Positions 42,290 to 52,138 of a DNA stretch of 64,000 bases are shown in pieces. The DNA is from Candidatus Sphingomonas colombiensis (GTDB lineage Bacteria; Pseudomonadota; Alphaproteobacteria; Sphingomonadales; Sphingomonadaceae), in NCBI GenBank assembly GCA_029202845.1, contig CP119315.1:2201001-2265000 (forward strand). Direction: 5' to 3'. Position 1 is the first letter of the stretch, and each line of letters starts with the position of its first letter. The position numbers and the translations under genes are program-made. Below the pieces are notes generated by a model. It made no database searches. It saw nothing but the letters and a program-made list of their open reading frames with translations, and was not told the DNA's origin.

Positions 42290-44839
42290 TCAGGCCTTTG
42301 CCGCAGCCTTCTTCGCGGGCGCCTTCTTCGCCGCCGGCTTCTTTGCGGGAGCCGCCTTTTTCTTCGGTGCGGCTTTCTTCTTGCCCTTCGCCGGCATCGC
42401 GGCACGCGCGTCGATCAGTTGCGCGGCTTCTTCCAGCGTGAGCTGATCCGGCGCGATCGTCTTGGGCAGCGTCGCGTTGGTGGTGCCGTCGGTGACATAG
42501 GGGCCGTAGCGCCCCTCCATCAGCTTGATTTCCGCTTCGGTGCGCGGGTGCGCGCCGAGCACGCGTAGCGGCTCACGGCTACCGCGTTGCGCGCGACCGC
42601 CCCCCGCAGCGGCTTCCGCCAGCTTGACCACGGCAGCGTTCATGCCGGTTTCGAATACATCGGCGGTCGATTGCAGCCGCGCATATTTGCCGTCATGCGC
42701 GAGATACGGCCCATAGCGACCGATCGAGGCGGTGATCGGATGCCCGCTATCGGGATGGACGCCGACCGTGCGCGGCAGGCTGAGCAGCTTCAGCGCCCAT
42801 TCCAGATTCATCTCGCCGATATCCTTGGGGATCGACGCGCGCTTGGCATCCTTGCCTTCGCCGAGCTGGATATAGGGGCCGAAACGACCGGCCTTGCGCT
42901 CCACCTCCAGCCCCGTTTCGGGATCGCGGCCTAGCGCCTCCGGCCCGGTGCTTTCGCCCTCGCTGCCGCCCGGCTGGGCGAAGCGACGAGTGTATTTGCA
43001 TTCAGGATAATTGGAGCAGGCGATGAACGCGCCATAGCGGCCGCCGCGCAGCGCGAGCTTGCCGTCGCCACAATTCGGGCATTTGCGCGGATCGCCGCCA
43101 TCCGCCTGTTCGGGGAACAGATAGGGCGCGAGGAACTGATCGAGCGCGGCGGTGATGTCCGACGGCTTCTGCTCCATCACCTCGGTCGTGCGCGGTTTGA
43201 AATCGCGCCAGAACGCCTCCAGCACCGCCTGCCATTGCGCGCGGCCGCCGGACACGTCGTCCAGCTCGTCTTCCAGCTCGGCGGTATAGTCATACCCCAC
43301 GTAACGTTCGAAGAAGCGTTCGAGGAATGCCGTCACCAGTCGCCCGCTCTCCTCGGCGAAGAAGCGGTTCTTCTCGATGCGGACGTATGCGCGATCCTTC
43401 AGCGTCTGGATGATCGAGGCGTAAGTGGAAGGCCGGCCGATGCCGAGCTCCTCCATCCGCTTGACGAGCGAGGCTTCGGAGAAGCGCGGCGGCGGTTGGG
43501 TGAAATGCTGCTCCGCCTCGACGGCCTTTTTCGCCGGTGCATCGCCTTCGCGCATACGCGGCAGGCGGCGGGCGTCGTCGCCCTCCGCATCATCAACGCC
43601 TTCTTCGTAGAGCGCGAGATAGCCGGGGAACAGCACGACTTGGCCCGTCGCGCGCAGCACGTTGCGGCCGGTGCCGTCGGCCAGTTCGATCGTCGTGCGC
43701 TCCATCCGTGCCGAGGCCATCTGGCTGGCCAGCGCGCGCTTCCAGATCAGCTCATAGAGCCGCGCGTGATCGCCGCTGCCCGCACGGTCGCGGCCGAAAT
43801 CGGTCGGGCGGATCGCCTCGTGCGCTTCCTGTGCGTTCTTCGCCTTGGTCTGATATTGGCGTGGTTTGTCAGGAACATAGCTCGCATCGTAGCGATCGGC
43901 GACCGCCTTGCGCGCGGCGGAGATGGCGGAGCCGTCCATCTGCACGCCATCGGTACGCATATAGGTGATCGCGCCATCTTCGTAGAGGCCCTGCGCGATC
44001 CGCATCGTATGGCTGGCGGAGAAGCCGAGCTTGCGCGCCGCCTCTTGCTGCAAGGTGGACGTGGTGAAGGGCGGCGGCGGGTTACGGGTCGCGGGCTTGG
44101 TCTCGACCGACTGGACGGCGAAGCGACCGGCCTCGACATCGGCCTTGGCGCGCTGCGCGGTGCCCTCATCGCCGATCGACAGACGATCGAGCTTCTTGCC
44201 TTCCCATTGGACGAGGCGAGCGGCGAAAGGCGTGCCGTCCTGTTCCATCGACGCGGTGACCGACCAATATTCCTGCGCCCGGAATGCCTCGATCTCGCGC
44301 TCGCGGCTGACGATCAGGCGCAGCGCAACCGATTGCACGCGCCCCGCGGACTTGGCGCCCGGCAGCTTGCGCCACAGCACCGGCGACAGCGTGAAGCCGA
44401 CGAGATAATCCAGCGCGCGCCGCGCACGATAAGCGTCGATCAGATCGGTATCGAGTTCGCGCGGGGCCGCCATCGCCTGCGTCACGGCGGCCTTGGTGAT
44501 CGCGTTGAAGGTTACGCGCTCCACCTGTTTCGGGAGTGCTTTGCGATTGCGCAGCACCTCCTGAACGTGCCACGAAATCGCCTCGCCCTCGCGATCAGGG
44601 TCAGTCGCGAGGATCAGTCGATCGGCCTTTTTCGCCTCGTCGGCGATCGCCTTCAACTGCTTGGCTTTGTCGGCGTAATTTTCCCATTCCATCGCGAAGC
44701 CGGCGTCAGGATCGACCGAGCCATCCTTCGGCGGCAGATCGCGGACATGGCCGTAGCTCGCGAGCACGCGATAATCGGCGCCGAGATATTTCTCGATGGT
44801 TTTCGCCTTGGCCGGCGATTCTACGATGACAAGCTGCAT
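42290..44839 (-). CDS. topA: DNA topoisomerase I
   Basis: This 849-residue type IA topoisomerase relaxes negative supercoils. The Toprim domain starts MQLVIVESPAKAKTIEKYLG and has ATDPDREGEAISWH; the catalytic tyrosine is Tyr293 in AITYMRTDG. The C-terminal part has one Cys4 zinc ribbon (CPNCGDGKLA, then ACSNYPEC) and further ribbon-like repeats with GRYGPY. The last 30 residues are Lys/Ala/Pro-rich, histone H1-like, a common feature of high-GC bacterial TopA that promotes DNA binding. Monocistronic by spacing. Confidence 0.96.
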   Translation of the reverse strand: MQLVIVESPAKAKTIEKYLGADYRVLASYGHVRDLPPKDGSVDPDAGFAMEWENYADKAKQLKAIADEAKKADRLILATDPDREGEAISWHVQEVLRNRKALPKQVERVTFNAITKAAVTQAMAAPRELDTDLIDAYRARRALDYLVGFTLSPVLWRKLPGAKSAGRVQSVALRLIVSREREIEAFRAQEYWSVTASMEQDGTPFAARLVQWEGKKLDRLSIGDEGTAQRAKADVEAGRFAVQSVETKPATRNPPPPFTTSTLQQEAARKLGFSASHTMRIAQGLYEDGAITYMRTDGVQMDGSAISAARKAVADRYDASYVPDKPRQYQTKAKNAQEAHEAIRPTDFGRDRAGSGDHARLYELIWKRALASQMASARMERTTIELADGTGRNVLRATGQVVLFPGYLALYEEGVDDAEGDDARRLPRMREGDAPAKKAVEAEQHFTQPPPRFSEASLVKRMEELGIGRPSTYASIIQTLKDRAYVRIEKNRFFAEESGRLVTAFLERFFERYVGYDYTAELEDELDDVSGGRAQWQAVLEAFWRDFKPRTTEVMEQKPSDITAALDQFLAPYLFPEQADGGDPRKCPNCGDGKLALRGGRYGAFIACSNYPECKYTRRFAQPGGSEGESTGPEALGRDPETGLEVERKAGRFGPYIQLGEGKDAKRASIPKDIGEMNLEWALKLLSLPRTVGVHPDSGHPITASIGRYGPYLAHDGKYARLQSTADVFETGMNAAVVKLAEAAAGGGRAQRGSREPLRVLGAHPRTEAEIKLMEGRYGPYVTDGTTNATLPKTIAPDQLTLEEAAQLIDARAAMPAKGKKKAAPKKKAAPAKKPAAKKAPAKKAAAKA

Positions 44840-44899
44840 TGTGGCTTCGTTTTATCCTTCACACGTACGCGCGAGGGTGGAGAGGTGTCGGCGCGGCCG

Positions 44900-45250
44900 T
44901 CAAGAGCGTGGTGTGGCGCGGAAGGCCAGCAAAAAACCGATACCGAGCAAAAGATCGATCAGGCCGAAGGGCAGCAGTAAGGTTGGAGCGCGGCCCTGCG
45001 CATACAAGATCGCCACCGGCACCGCGAATACCAGCTTCTCTAGCACGGCGACCGGCATCAGCGCGCGATAGCGCATCGGATCGCCGCCGATGATCCAGAA
45101 AGCGAACTGAAAGGCGATGGCCGTGCCGACGAAACCATAGGCAACCGCCTCCGCGCCCGGCGGCGGTGTCTGGAGATATTGCGGGAGCAAAACGGCAAGG
45201 CCATAGATCGCTGCGCCGCGAAACCATCGAGAAACCCATGTCGGTGCCAC
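44900..45250 (-). CDS. Small integral membrane protein, unknown function
   Basis: This 116-residue protein is almost wholly hydrophobic, with about four membrane segments (AAIYGLAVLLP, AYGFVGTAIAFQFAFWIIGG, LEKLVFAVPVAILYA and LLPFGLIDLLLGIGFLLAF). No catalytic motif is seen. It lies 16 bases downstream of dprA on the same strand, so it may be the last gene of plsY-dprA-this gene. Frame, composition and membrane pattern support coding. Confidence 0.75.
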   Translation of the reverse strand: MAPTWVSRWFRGAAIYGLAVLLPQYLQTPPPGAEAVAYGFVGTAIAFQFAFWIIGGDPMRYRALMPVAVLEKLVFAVPVAILYAQGRAPTLLLPFGLIDLLLGIGFLLAFRATPRS

Positions 45251-45266
45251 CGCTTTTCTCCGCTGG

Positions 45267-46337
45267 TCAGGCCAGACTTACCCGGCCCCCGGCATGACGT
45301 TCAAGCCGCCCGGCCAGCTCCAGTTCCAGCAGCACCGTCTGCGTGATCGCGGGTGGATGGCCGGATTGGCGGATCAACTCGTCGATCGCGACGGGCACCG
45401 GGCCAAGCAGATCGGTGATCGCGCCGCGCGCGGCATCGTCGGCATCGGCGGGTGGCGCGCCCGTGAATGGCAGAGTGGGCGCGCGCACCGCACGGGCATC
45501 GATCGGGCGGATCTGTTCGAGCACGTCGGCGGCGGTCTGCACCAGGATCGCGCCTTCGCGGATCAGCAGATTGCAACCCTGCGCACGCGGATCGAGCGGA
45601 CTGCCGGGAACGGCCATCACCTCGCGCCCGGCCTCGTTCGCCAGTCGCGCGGTGATCAGCGAGCCGGATTTGGGCGCAGCCTCCACCACTACCGTGCCGG
45701 CGGCGATCCCGGCGATGATACGGTTGCGATGCGGGAAGTGGCGCGCGCGCGGCTCGGTGCCGGGCGGCATCTCCGCGATCAGCAGCGCTTCCTGCGCGAT
45801 CCGTTCCTGAAGCGCGGAGTTCTCGGGCGGATAGGCGACATCGATCCCGCCCGCGATCACCGCGATAGTGCGCGGGCCGGCGCCCATATGCGCTGCGGTG
45901 TCGATACCGCGCGCCAGGCCGGAGACGACCGCTGCGCCTTCGCCCCCGAGATCGTGGGCGAGCTGGCGGGCGAAGCGGCAGGCGGCGGCGGAGGCGTTGC
46001 GCGCGCCAACGATGGCGATGGTCGGGCGCTGTGCCAGCGCGATATCGCCGCGCACAACGATCGCCGGTGGAGCGTTTTCCAGCTCGGCGAGCAGCGGCGG
46101 ATAATCCGCATCGCCCAGGAACAGGTATCGCGCGTCTAGTTCGGCGACCTGCTTCATCTCACGCTCGATCGCGCGGGGTTCTGGCGGGGAGGGCGCGCGG
46201 CCGCCACCACGTCGCGCAAGATCGGGCAGGGCGGCCAGCGCCCGCGTGGCATCGCCGCAACGCGCGATTAACTGGCGATAGGTGACGGGGCCGATGCCGG
46301 GCGTGCGGATCAGTCGCAGCCGATCGGTGTCACTCAC
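45267..46337 (-). CDS. dprA: DNA-processing protein DprA
   Basis: This 356-residue RecA loader protects incoming single-stranded DNA in transformation. It has an N-terminal SAM-like helical segment (LIRTPGIGPVTYRQLIARCG), the Rossmann-like core with AIVGARNASAAACRFA, VVSGLARGIDTAAH and FPHRNRIIAGIA, and a C-terminal winged helix (PVAIDELIRQSG). The GTG at 46337 overlaps the plsY stop (GTGA). Competence genes such as comEC are not in the window, so natural transformability cannot be concluded. Confidence 0.93.
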   Translation of the reverse strand: MSDTDRLRLIRTPGIGPVTYRQLIARCGDATRALAALPDLARRGGGRAPSPPEPRAIEREMKQVAELDARYLFLGDADYPPLLAELENAPPAIVVRGDIALAQRPTIAIVGARNASAAACRFARQLAHDLGGEGAAVVSGLARGIDTAAHMGAGPRTIAVIAGGIDVAYPPENSALQERIAQEALLIAEMPPGTEPRARHFPHRNRIIAGIAAGTVVVEAAPKSGSLITARLANEAGREVMAVPGSPLDPRAQGCNLLIREGAILVQTAADVLEQIRPIDARAVRAPTLPFTGAPPADADDAARGAITDLLGPVPVAIDELIRQSGHPPAITQTVLLELELAGRLERHAGGRVSLA

Positions 46338-46948
46338 GCGCCGCCGACCCTTGGTTCCGTTCCATCGAGCAGCCGGGCGATGTTCGCGCGGTGCTTCCAC
46401 AATACGATCAGCGCCAGCGCGATCAGCAGCGGCACGATATCGAACCAGCCGAACGCCGCAGCCGCCACGGGCGCCGCGATCGCCGCCGCAATTCCCGCAA
46501 GCGACGAGACGCGCAGCAACGCGAGCAGCCCCAGCCACACCACGGCATAAACGAGGCCGAGCTGCCAGTGCAGTGCGAGCACGATGCCCATCAGTGTCGC
46601 CACTCCCTTGCCGCCGCGAAAAGCGAGCCAGATCGGATAGCAATGGCCGAAGAACGCGCCGGCGGCGGCGAGCGCCGCATTGCCGGGAAACAGCGCCTCG
46701 ACGATCAGCACGGCGGCGGCGCCCTTGGCGAGATCGAGCAGCAAGGTCGCCGCCGCCAGGCCTTTGCGCCCGGTGCGCAGCACGTTGGTCGCGCCGATAT
46801 TGCCCGAGCCGATCGTGCGCAGATCCCCGGCGCCGAACATCCGCGTCAGGATTACCCCGAACGGGATGGAGCCCAGCAGATAGCCGATCAGCAAGGCCGC
46901 GGCCGGCGCTACCCAGACGGTTTCAGTTTCCAGCTCTATATCCCCCAA
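46334..46948 (-). CDS. plsY: Glycerol-3-phosphate acyltransferase PlsY
   Basis: This 204-residue inner-membrane enzyme makes lysophosphatidic acid from acyl-phosphate and glycerol-3-P. Conserved loops are GSIPFGVILTR, GSGNIGATNVLRT (about residue 47), GHCYPIWLAFRGGKGVAT (about 100) and five membrane segments. It is coupled to dprA by a GTGA overlap. The 191 bases upstream, shared with divergent murI, contain no firm promoter call. Confidence 0.95.
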   Translation of the reverse strand: MGDIELETETVWVAPAAALLIGYLLGSIPFGVILTRMFGAGDLRTIGSGNIGATNVLRTGRKGLAAATLLLDLAKGAAAVLIVEALFPGNAALAAAGAFFGHCYPIWLAFRGGKGVATLMGIVLALHWQLGLVYAVVWLGLLALLRVSSLAGIAAAIAAPVAAAAFGWFDIVPLLIALALIVLWKHRANIARLLDGTEPRVGGA

Positions 46949-47139
46949 ATGACGGATGATGGCTTAAACCAAGCGCATTCCCAGCACCACTGACCTGTAT
47001 CAAGTTTGGCCTATTCATTACGACCTGGAAACTGTCATGATGATGCGGTGATTATGCAAGGGCAACGGGCGATATTGCAGACAGCGGAGCGCCCCCACCA
47101 CATTGTCGCGATCGGATTTGCCCCCTAAGGGCGCGATTC

Positions 47140-47928
47140 ATGAGCGATACGCGGCCCATCCTGTTTTTCGATTCGGGTGTTGGCGGGTTGTCGATCGCGG
47201 CGCCGGCACGCGCGGCGGTCCCAAATGCGCGGTTCGTGTATGTCGCGGATTCGGCGGGCTTTCCTTATGGCACGAGGAGCGAGATCGAGATCGCGGCACG
47301 CGTGCCGGCGCTGCTCGGGCGGCTGGCGGAGCGTTATGATCCGCGCCTGATCGTGATCGCGTGCAACACCGCCTCGACGATCGCGCTGGCGGCGGTGCGG
47401 CAGGCGCTGGACCTGCCGATCGTCGGCACCGTACCCGCGATCAAGCCGGCGGCGGCAATGAGCGAAACGCGTTCGATCGGCGTGCTGGGCACCGAGGCGA
47501 CAGTGCGTCAGGCCTATGTCGACGATCTTGCCGCGCGTTTCGCTGCTGACTGCCGGGTGATTCGTTATGGCTCGGCGGAGCTGGTGCAACTGGCCGAAGC
47601 CAAATTGCGCGGTGAGCCGACCGACCCGGCGCGCTATCGCGCGGTGCTTGCCGGGCTGTTCGATCAGCCGGGCGGGGAGAGGATCGACGTGATCGTCAAC
47701 GCCTGCACCCATTTCCCGCTGGTCGCGGATGAGCTTGCCGCGGCCGCGCCACATGCGGTGCGCTTCGTCGATGGCGGCGCAGGAATCGCGCGGCGCATCG
47801 CCTATCTTACGCAAGGGCAGGATTTCGTGCGTGACGCGGAGGATGTCGCGGTGTTCACGGGCCCAGGCGGGGAAGTGCTGGCCCCTGCGCTGGCGCGTTA
47901 CGGTTTCTCAAGGGTCGATCGACTCTGA
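47140..47928 (+). CDS. murI: Glutamate racemase
   Basis: This 262-residue enzyme supplies D-glutamate for peptidoglycan. The paired catalytic cysteines are Cys75 (IACNTAST) and Cys189 (VNACTHFPL), with FFDSGVGGLS at the N-terminus and DSAGFPYGTRS near residue 37. Length and motifs are complete. The following membrane-protein gene begins at or very near its stop, so the two are cotranscribed. Confidence 0.95.
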   Translation: MSDTRPILFFDSGVGGLSIAAPARAAVPNARFVYVADSAGFPYGTRSEIEIAARVPALLGRLAERYDPRLIVIACNTASTIALAAVRQALDLPIVGTVPAIKPAAAMSETRSIGVLGTEATVRQAYVDDLAARFAADCRVIRYGSAELVQLAEAKLRGEPTDPARYRAVLAGLFDQPGGERIDVIVNACTHFPLVADELAAAAPHAVRFVDGGAGIARRIAYLTQGQDFVRDAEDVAVFTGPGGEVLAPALARYGFSRVDRL

Positions 47929-47963
47929 TCGCGCGGGAGCGCCTGCTTGTTCCGATCGCGTGG

Positions 47964-49571
47964 TTGCTCGCGATCGGGATAGCATTGGCGCAACCGATCG
48001 CGAGCGGCTTCGTGTTGGGCTTCGGCGATCGCGTCGATGCGATGATCGAGATCAGCCTGCTCGAACACTGGCGCAACGTGCTGATCCACGGCGCTGCGTG
48101 GAATGCGCCGCTGTACTTTTATCCGCACGCCGATGTGCTCGGCTATAACGACGGGTATCTGCTTTCCGGCCTGTTCTACACCGCCTGGCGAATCATCGCC
48201 GATCCGTTTCTCGCCGATACGCTGACCGCGGCGACCTGGAAGACGATCGGCTTTTTCGCGAGCTACGTGTTGGTCGCGCGGGTGCTGCGCTGGTGGCGGG
48301 GAACGGGGATTCTGGTCGCGGTGCTGTTCACCATCGCCAATGGCATGGGGGTGCAGGCGGTGCATGCGCAGCTTCAGACGGTGGCGCTGGTGCCGGTAAC
48401 CTTCGCGCTCGCGATCGCGATGGCACGCGCGTCGCAACGGGGCGAAACCGCGCGCGCGTCGGGTCTCGCCGTCACGCTCGCGCTGCTGATCGCGGCGTGG
48501 CTGATCACCGCTTACTATATGGCGTGGTTCGCGATCTGGTTCGGCTGCCTGTTCGTGGCATGCTGGCTGTGGAGCCGGCGGTATGCGGGGATCGAGGGTG
48601 TCATCGAGGTTGTGCGCGGCCACCTTGTCCCGTTCACCGTCGGCGCGATCGGCTTCGCGATTGCGGCCATCCCGTTCCTGTCGGTCTATCTCCCCAAGGC
48701 GCGCGAAACCGGCGAGCATCATTATGCGGCGACGGTGGATTACCTCGTCACGCCGTTGATCGACATGGCGAATGTCGGAACCGGCAACCTCGTGTGGGGC
48801 TGGATGTGGCCAGCGCTCACGCCGAGCGATCCCGGACGGTTAGGGGGGGAGCACGTCACTGGCTTCCCGCTGCTGCTATTCGCGCTGACGGTGCTTGCTG
48901 CGTGGCGGGTGTTGCGGCGAAGCGACTCGTTTCCGCCGATGTTGCGGACCTACACATTGGCGGTCGTCATCGGATGGGCGCTGACACTGCAATTGTGGAT
49001 ATTTTCACCATGGGGGGTGGTTTTCCATCTCGTGCCCGGCGCGTCGGGATTGCGGGTGGTGCTGCGTTTCCAATTGTTCCTGATCCTGCCGGTGCTGCTG
49101 CTGGTCGCGGCGGTGTGGCGGGACAGGCTGTCTGCGCTGATCGCGGCGCGGCCGTGGCGCGGCGGGCTGATCGTGTTTGTGCTCGTAGCGGAACAGATCA
49201 ACCTTGAGCCGGCTGCTGCCGCGCTCGATCGGCGGGAGCAGCGCGCGGCATTGTGGCCGATCCCGGTGCCGCCCGCAGTCTGTCGCAGCTTTTATGCAGT
49301 TGCGACGCGCATCGGCGAGCCAATCTTCCGCTCGGTGGAGAAGCACGATCAACTTGCCCATAATGTCGATGCGATGTTCCTGGCGGAGCGGTGGCGCGTG
49401 CCGACGGTCAACGGCTATGCGACATTTGTGCCACAGGATTGGGATTTCGCGGCGCCGCTCGCGGGCGATTATGAGCGGCGCGTGTTGCTCTATGCACGGA
49501 TACACGATCTCCATGGGCTGTGCCGGCTGAATGTCCGCGATGCGCGGGCATGGACGATGATCGTTCCATAA
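47964..49571 (+). CDS. Polytopic membrane protein, GT-C glycosyltransferase-like, unknown function
   Basis: This protein of about 535 residues has ten or more membrane segments. The first external loop after segment 1 contains FGDRVDAMIEISLLEHW and later WNAPLYFYPHADVLGYNDGYL, an acidic-aromatic layout seen in GT-C type lipid-linked glycosyltransferases, but I do not recognise a specific family. The C-terminal 130 residues form a soluble domain. The start is uncertain: a TTG at 47964 is used, but the frame reads back to a CTG at 47925 overlapping the murI stop and would complete the first membrane helix. Confidence 0.7.
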   Translation: MLAIGIALAQPIASGFVLGFGDRVDAMIEISLLEHWRNVLIHGAAWNAPLYFYPHADVLGYNDGYLLSGLFYTAWRIIADPFLADTLTAATWKTIGFFASYVLVARVLRWWRGTGILVAVLFTIANGMGVQAVHAQLQTVALVPVTFALAIAMARASQRGETARASGLAVTLALLIAAWLITAYYMAWFAIWFGCLFVACWLWSRRYAGIEGVIEVVRGHLVPFTVGAIGFAIAAIPFLSVYLPKARETGEHHYAATVDYLVTPLIDMANVGTGNLVWGWMWPALTPSDPGRLGGEHVTGFPLLLFALTVLAAWRVLRRSDSFPPMLRTYTLAVVIGWALTLQLWIFSPWGVVFHLVPGASGLRVVLRFQLFLILPVLLLVAAVWRDRLSALIAARPWRGGLIVFVLVAEQINLEPAAAALDRREQRAALWPIPVPPAVCRSFYAVATRIGEPIFRSVEKHDQLAHNVDAMFLAERWRVPTVNGYATFVPQDWDFAAPLAGDYERRVLLYARIHDLHGLCRLNVRDARAWTMIVP

Positions 49572-49620
49572 GCGTATTTGTGCTGGCGCCCTTGCTGACA
49601 AGGAGGTAAGCGACCGAGGC

Positions 49621-50865
49621 ATGAGCATCGAGGAAAGCGACGCGCGCCCAGTCGACTATTCGCGCGTTTTCAACCAGGCGATTGACCGGCTCCACGCCGA
49701 GGGCCGCTATCGCGTCTTCATCGACATCCTGCGGAACAAGGGCGCCTATCCCAATGCGCGCTGCTTCGCCGGGCATAACGGGCCGAAGCCGATCACGGTG
49801 TGGTGCTCGAACGACTATCTCGCGATGGGCCAGCATCCCAAGGTGATCGCCGCGATGGAAGAGGCGCTGCACGATGTCGGCGCGGGCTCCGGCGGTACGC
49901 GGAATATCGGCGGTAACACGCATTACCATGTCGATCTGGAAGCCGAACTGGCCGATTTGCACGGCAAGGAAGGCGCGCTGCTGTTCACCTCCGGCTATGT
50001 CTCGAACGAGGCGACGCTGGCGACAGTGGCGAAGGTGTTGCCCGGCTGCATCATCTTTTCGGACGAACTCAACCACGCCTCGATGATCGCTGGTATCCGC
50101 AATGCTGGCTGCGAGAAGCACGTCTTCCGTCACAATGATCTCGCGCATCTGGAGGAACTGCTCGCGGCGGCCGATCCCTCGCTGCCCAAGCTGATCGCGT
50201 TCGAGAGCGTCTATTCGATGGAGGGCGATGTCGCCCCGATCGCGGCGATCTGCGACCTTGCCGACAAATATAACGCGCTGACCTATCTCGACGAGGTTCA
50301 TGCGGTCGGCATGTATGGTCCGCGCGGCGGCGGCATTTCCGAACGTGACGATGTGGCGCATCGGCTGACGATCATCGAGGGCACGCTGGGCAAGGCGTTC
50401 GGAGTGATGGGTGGCTATATCGCTGCCGACAAGGTGATCATCGACGTGATCCGCTCCTATGCGCCGGGGTTCATCTTCACCACGTCGCTGTCGCCGGTGC
50501 TGGTCGCCGGGGTGCTGGCGAGCGTGCGCCACCTGAAGCAATCGACCGCCGAGCGGGAGGGCCAGCAGGCCGCTGCCGCGAAATTGAAGGCGATGTTCAC
50601 CGAAGCCGGTCTGCCGGTGATGATCGGCGAGACGCATATCGTGCCGCTGATGGTCGGCGATCCGGTGAAGGCGAAGAAGATCAGTGACGTGCTGCTCGCC
50701 GAATATGGCATCTACGTCCAGCCGATCAATTACCCGACCGTCCCGCGCGGCACCGAGCGGCTGCGCTTCACGCCCGGCCCGACGCATGACGAAACGATGA
50801 TGCGCGACCTGACCGATGCGCTGGCCGAGATCTGGGATCGGCTGGAGATTCGCAAGGCGGCGTAA
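49621..50865 (+). CDS. hemA: 5-aminolevulinate synthase
   Basis: This 414-residue PLP enzyme condenses glycine with succinyl-CoA in the C4 (Shemin) haem pathway typical of alphaproteobacteria. The PLP lysine is Lys258 in GTLGKAFGVMGG; NIGGNTHYHVDLE near residue 98, LDEVHAVGMYG near 223 and SNDYLAMGQHP near 63 are diagnostic. An AAGGAGG ribosome-binding site lies at 49601-49607, slightly far from the ATG. It links to the glycine-cleavage operon only through the common substrate glycine. Confidence 0.96.
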   Translation: MSIEESDARPVDYSRVFNQAIDRLHAEGRYRVFIDILRNKGAYPNARCFAGHNGPKPITVWCSNDYLAMGQHPKVIAAMEEALHDVGAGSGGTRNIGGNTHYHVDLEAELADLHGKEGALLFTSGYVSNEATLATVAKVLPGCIIFSDELNHASMIAGIRNAGCEKHVFRHNDLAHLEELLAAADPSLPKLIAFESVYSMEGDVAPIAAICDLADKYNALTYLDEVHAVGMYGPRGGGISERDDVAHRLTIIEGTLGKAFGVMGGYIAADKVIIDVIRSYAPGFIFTTSLSPVLVAGVLASVRHLKQSTAEREGQQAAAAKLKAMFTEAGLPVMIGETHIVPLMVGDPVKAKKISDVLLAEYGIYVQPINYPTVPRGTERLRFTPGPTHDETMMRDLTDALAEIWDRLEIRKAA

Positions 50866-50872
50866 GGCTTGG

Positions 50873-50891
50873 GGCCGGGCTGGTCCCGGCC
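50873..50891. terminator. Stem-loop after hemA
   Basis: GGCCGGG (50873-50879) pairs perfectly with CCCGGCC (50885-50891) around a five-base loop, between convergent hemA and queG. No T-run is present. Confidence 0.45.
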
Positions 50892-50977
50892 GCGTATCCG
50901 ATGGCGTCGGAGAATCCCGCACAGGGTGGGGGTGCGTAACCGCCGCTCTGACTGTCCCAGCGTTCCCGGTATCGGCG

Positions 50978-52021
50978 TTATCGCGCCAGCCGCGCCATCG
51001 CCCATTGTGCCGCATCGCGCACCACCTCGTTCGGGTCCTCGAGCAACGGCGTGATGGCCGCCGTCAGCGCTGCATCGCCGCTGTTGCCGGCGGCAATCAG
51101 GCAGTTACGCATCATCCGATCCCGCCCGATCCGCTTGATCGGAGAGCCGGCGAACACCTGACGAAACCCGGTATCGTCGAGCGCGAGCAGATCGGCGAGA
51201 TGCGGTGCGGTCAGTTCCGCGCGCGGAGCGAAGGCGAGGTTTGCGCGGGCGGCGCCGGCGAACTTGTTCCACGGGCAGGCGGCGAGGCAATCGTCGCAGC
51301 CATAGATGCGATTGCCGATCGGGCCGCGAAACTCCTCCGGGATCGGCCCGGCATGTTCGATCGTGAGATACGAGATGCAGCGCCGCGCATCGAGCCGATA
51401 GGGCGCGGGGAAGGCGTGGGTCGGGCATGCGCGCTGGCAGGCGTCGCACGAGCCGCAGGTATCGCGTCCGGCTTTGTCGGGCGTCAGTTCCAGCGTCGTG
51501 TAGATCGCGCCGAGGAACAGCCAGCTTCCGTCCATCCGGCTGACGAGATTGGTATGTTTGCCCTGCCAGCCGAGCCCGGCGGCCTCCGCCAGCGGCTTTT
51601 CCATGACCGGCGCGGTATCGACGAACACCTTCAGGTCGCCGCCCGCCTCCGCGACCAGCCAGCGGGCGAGCGCCTTCAGCGCCTTTTTCACTACATCGTG
51701 ATAATCGCTGCCCTGCGCATAGACCGAGATTCGGCCGTGCGTCGCTTCATCCGCCAGCCGCATCGGATCTTCGCGCGGGGCATAGCTCATGCCGAGCGCG
51801 ATCACGCTCTTCGCCTCGGGCCATAGCCCGGCAGGGCTCTCGCGATGATGCGCGCGCGCCTCCATCCACAGCATGTCGCCATGCGCACCCTCGGCGAGCC
51901 ACGCGCGTAGCCGCTCCACGGTTTGCGGCGCGGCGTCCGCACGCGCGATGCCGCACGCCGCGAAGCCGAATTCGGCGGCTTTCAGCTTCAGTTGAGCTTC
52001 GAGAGAGTTGTTTACAGGCAC
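50978..52021 (-). CDS. queG: Epoxyqueuosine reductase
   Basis: This 347-residue cobalamin- and iron-sulfur-dependent enzyme makes queuosine from epoxyqueuosine in tRNA. It has the N-terminal domain with KVFVDTAPVMEKPLAEAAGLGWQGK (catalytic Asp in DTAPV) and two 4Fe-4S motifs, CGSCDACQRACP and CDDCLAACP, followed by a C-terminal HEAT-like segment (RMMRNCLIAAGNSG). The GTG at 52021 is the only reasonable start. No other que genes are adjacent. Confidence 0.95.
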   Translation of the reverse strand: MPVNNSLEAQLKLKAAEFGFAACGIARADAAPQTVERLRAWLAEGAHGDMLWMEARAHHRESPAGLWPEAKSVIALGMSYAPREDPMRLADEATHGRISVYAQGSDYHDVVKKALKALARWLVAEAGGDLKVFVDTAPVMEKPLAEAAGLGWQGKHTNLVSRMDGSWLFLGAIYTTLELTPDKAGRDTCGSCDACQRACPTHAFPAPYRLDARRCISYLTIEHAGPIPEEFRGPIGNRIYGCDDCLAACPWNKFAGAARANLAFAPRAELTAPHLADLLALDDTGFRQVFAGSPIKRIGRDRMMRNCLIAAGNSGDAALTAAITPLLEDPNEVVRDAAQWAMARLAR

Positions 52022-52138
52022 CGGGTATAATTAGCACAAAGCGTTAAGGGGCTGATCCTAATTCCCGTAACCTCGGGCCTTGTCGAGCCGGTTCGGCGTT
52101 TCAGGGTGCGGCATGATCGGGCGAACGAAAGTGGAAGC

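Noticed and set aside
43235..44980. Antisense open frame of 581 codons opposite topA
   Set aside because: topA has all catalytic motifs; the other frame is a compositional shadow.
46990..47003. CTGAC-CTGT-ATCAA as an FNR/FixK box between plsY and murI
   Set aside because: The left half deviates in two positions and neither gene is a typical FNR target.
52026..52031. Perfect TATAAT hexamer between queG and the ABC transporter
   Set aside because: No -35 hexamer at suitable spacing; a chance match cannot be excluded.
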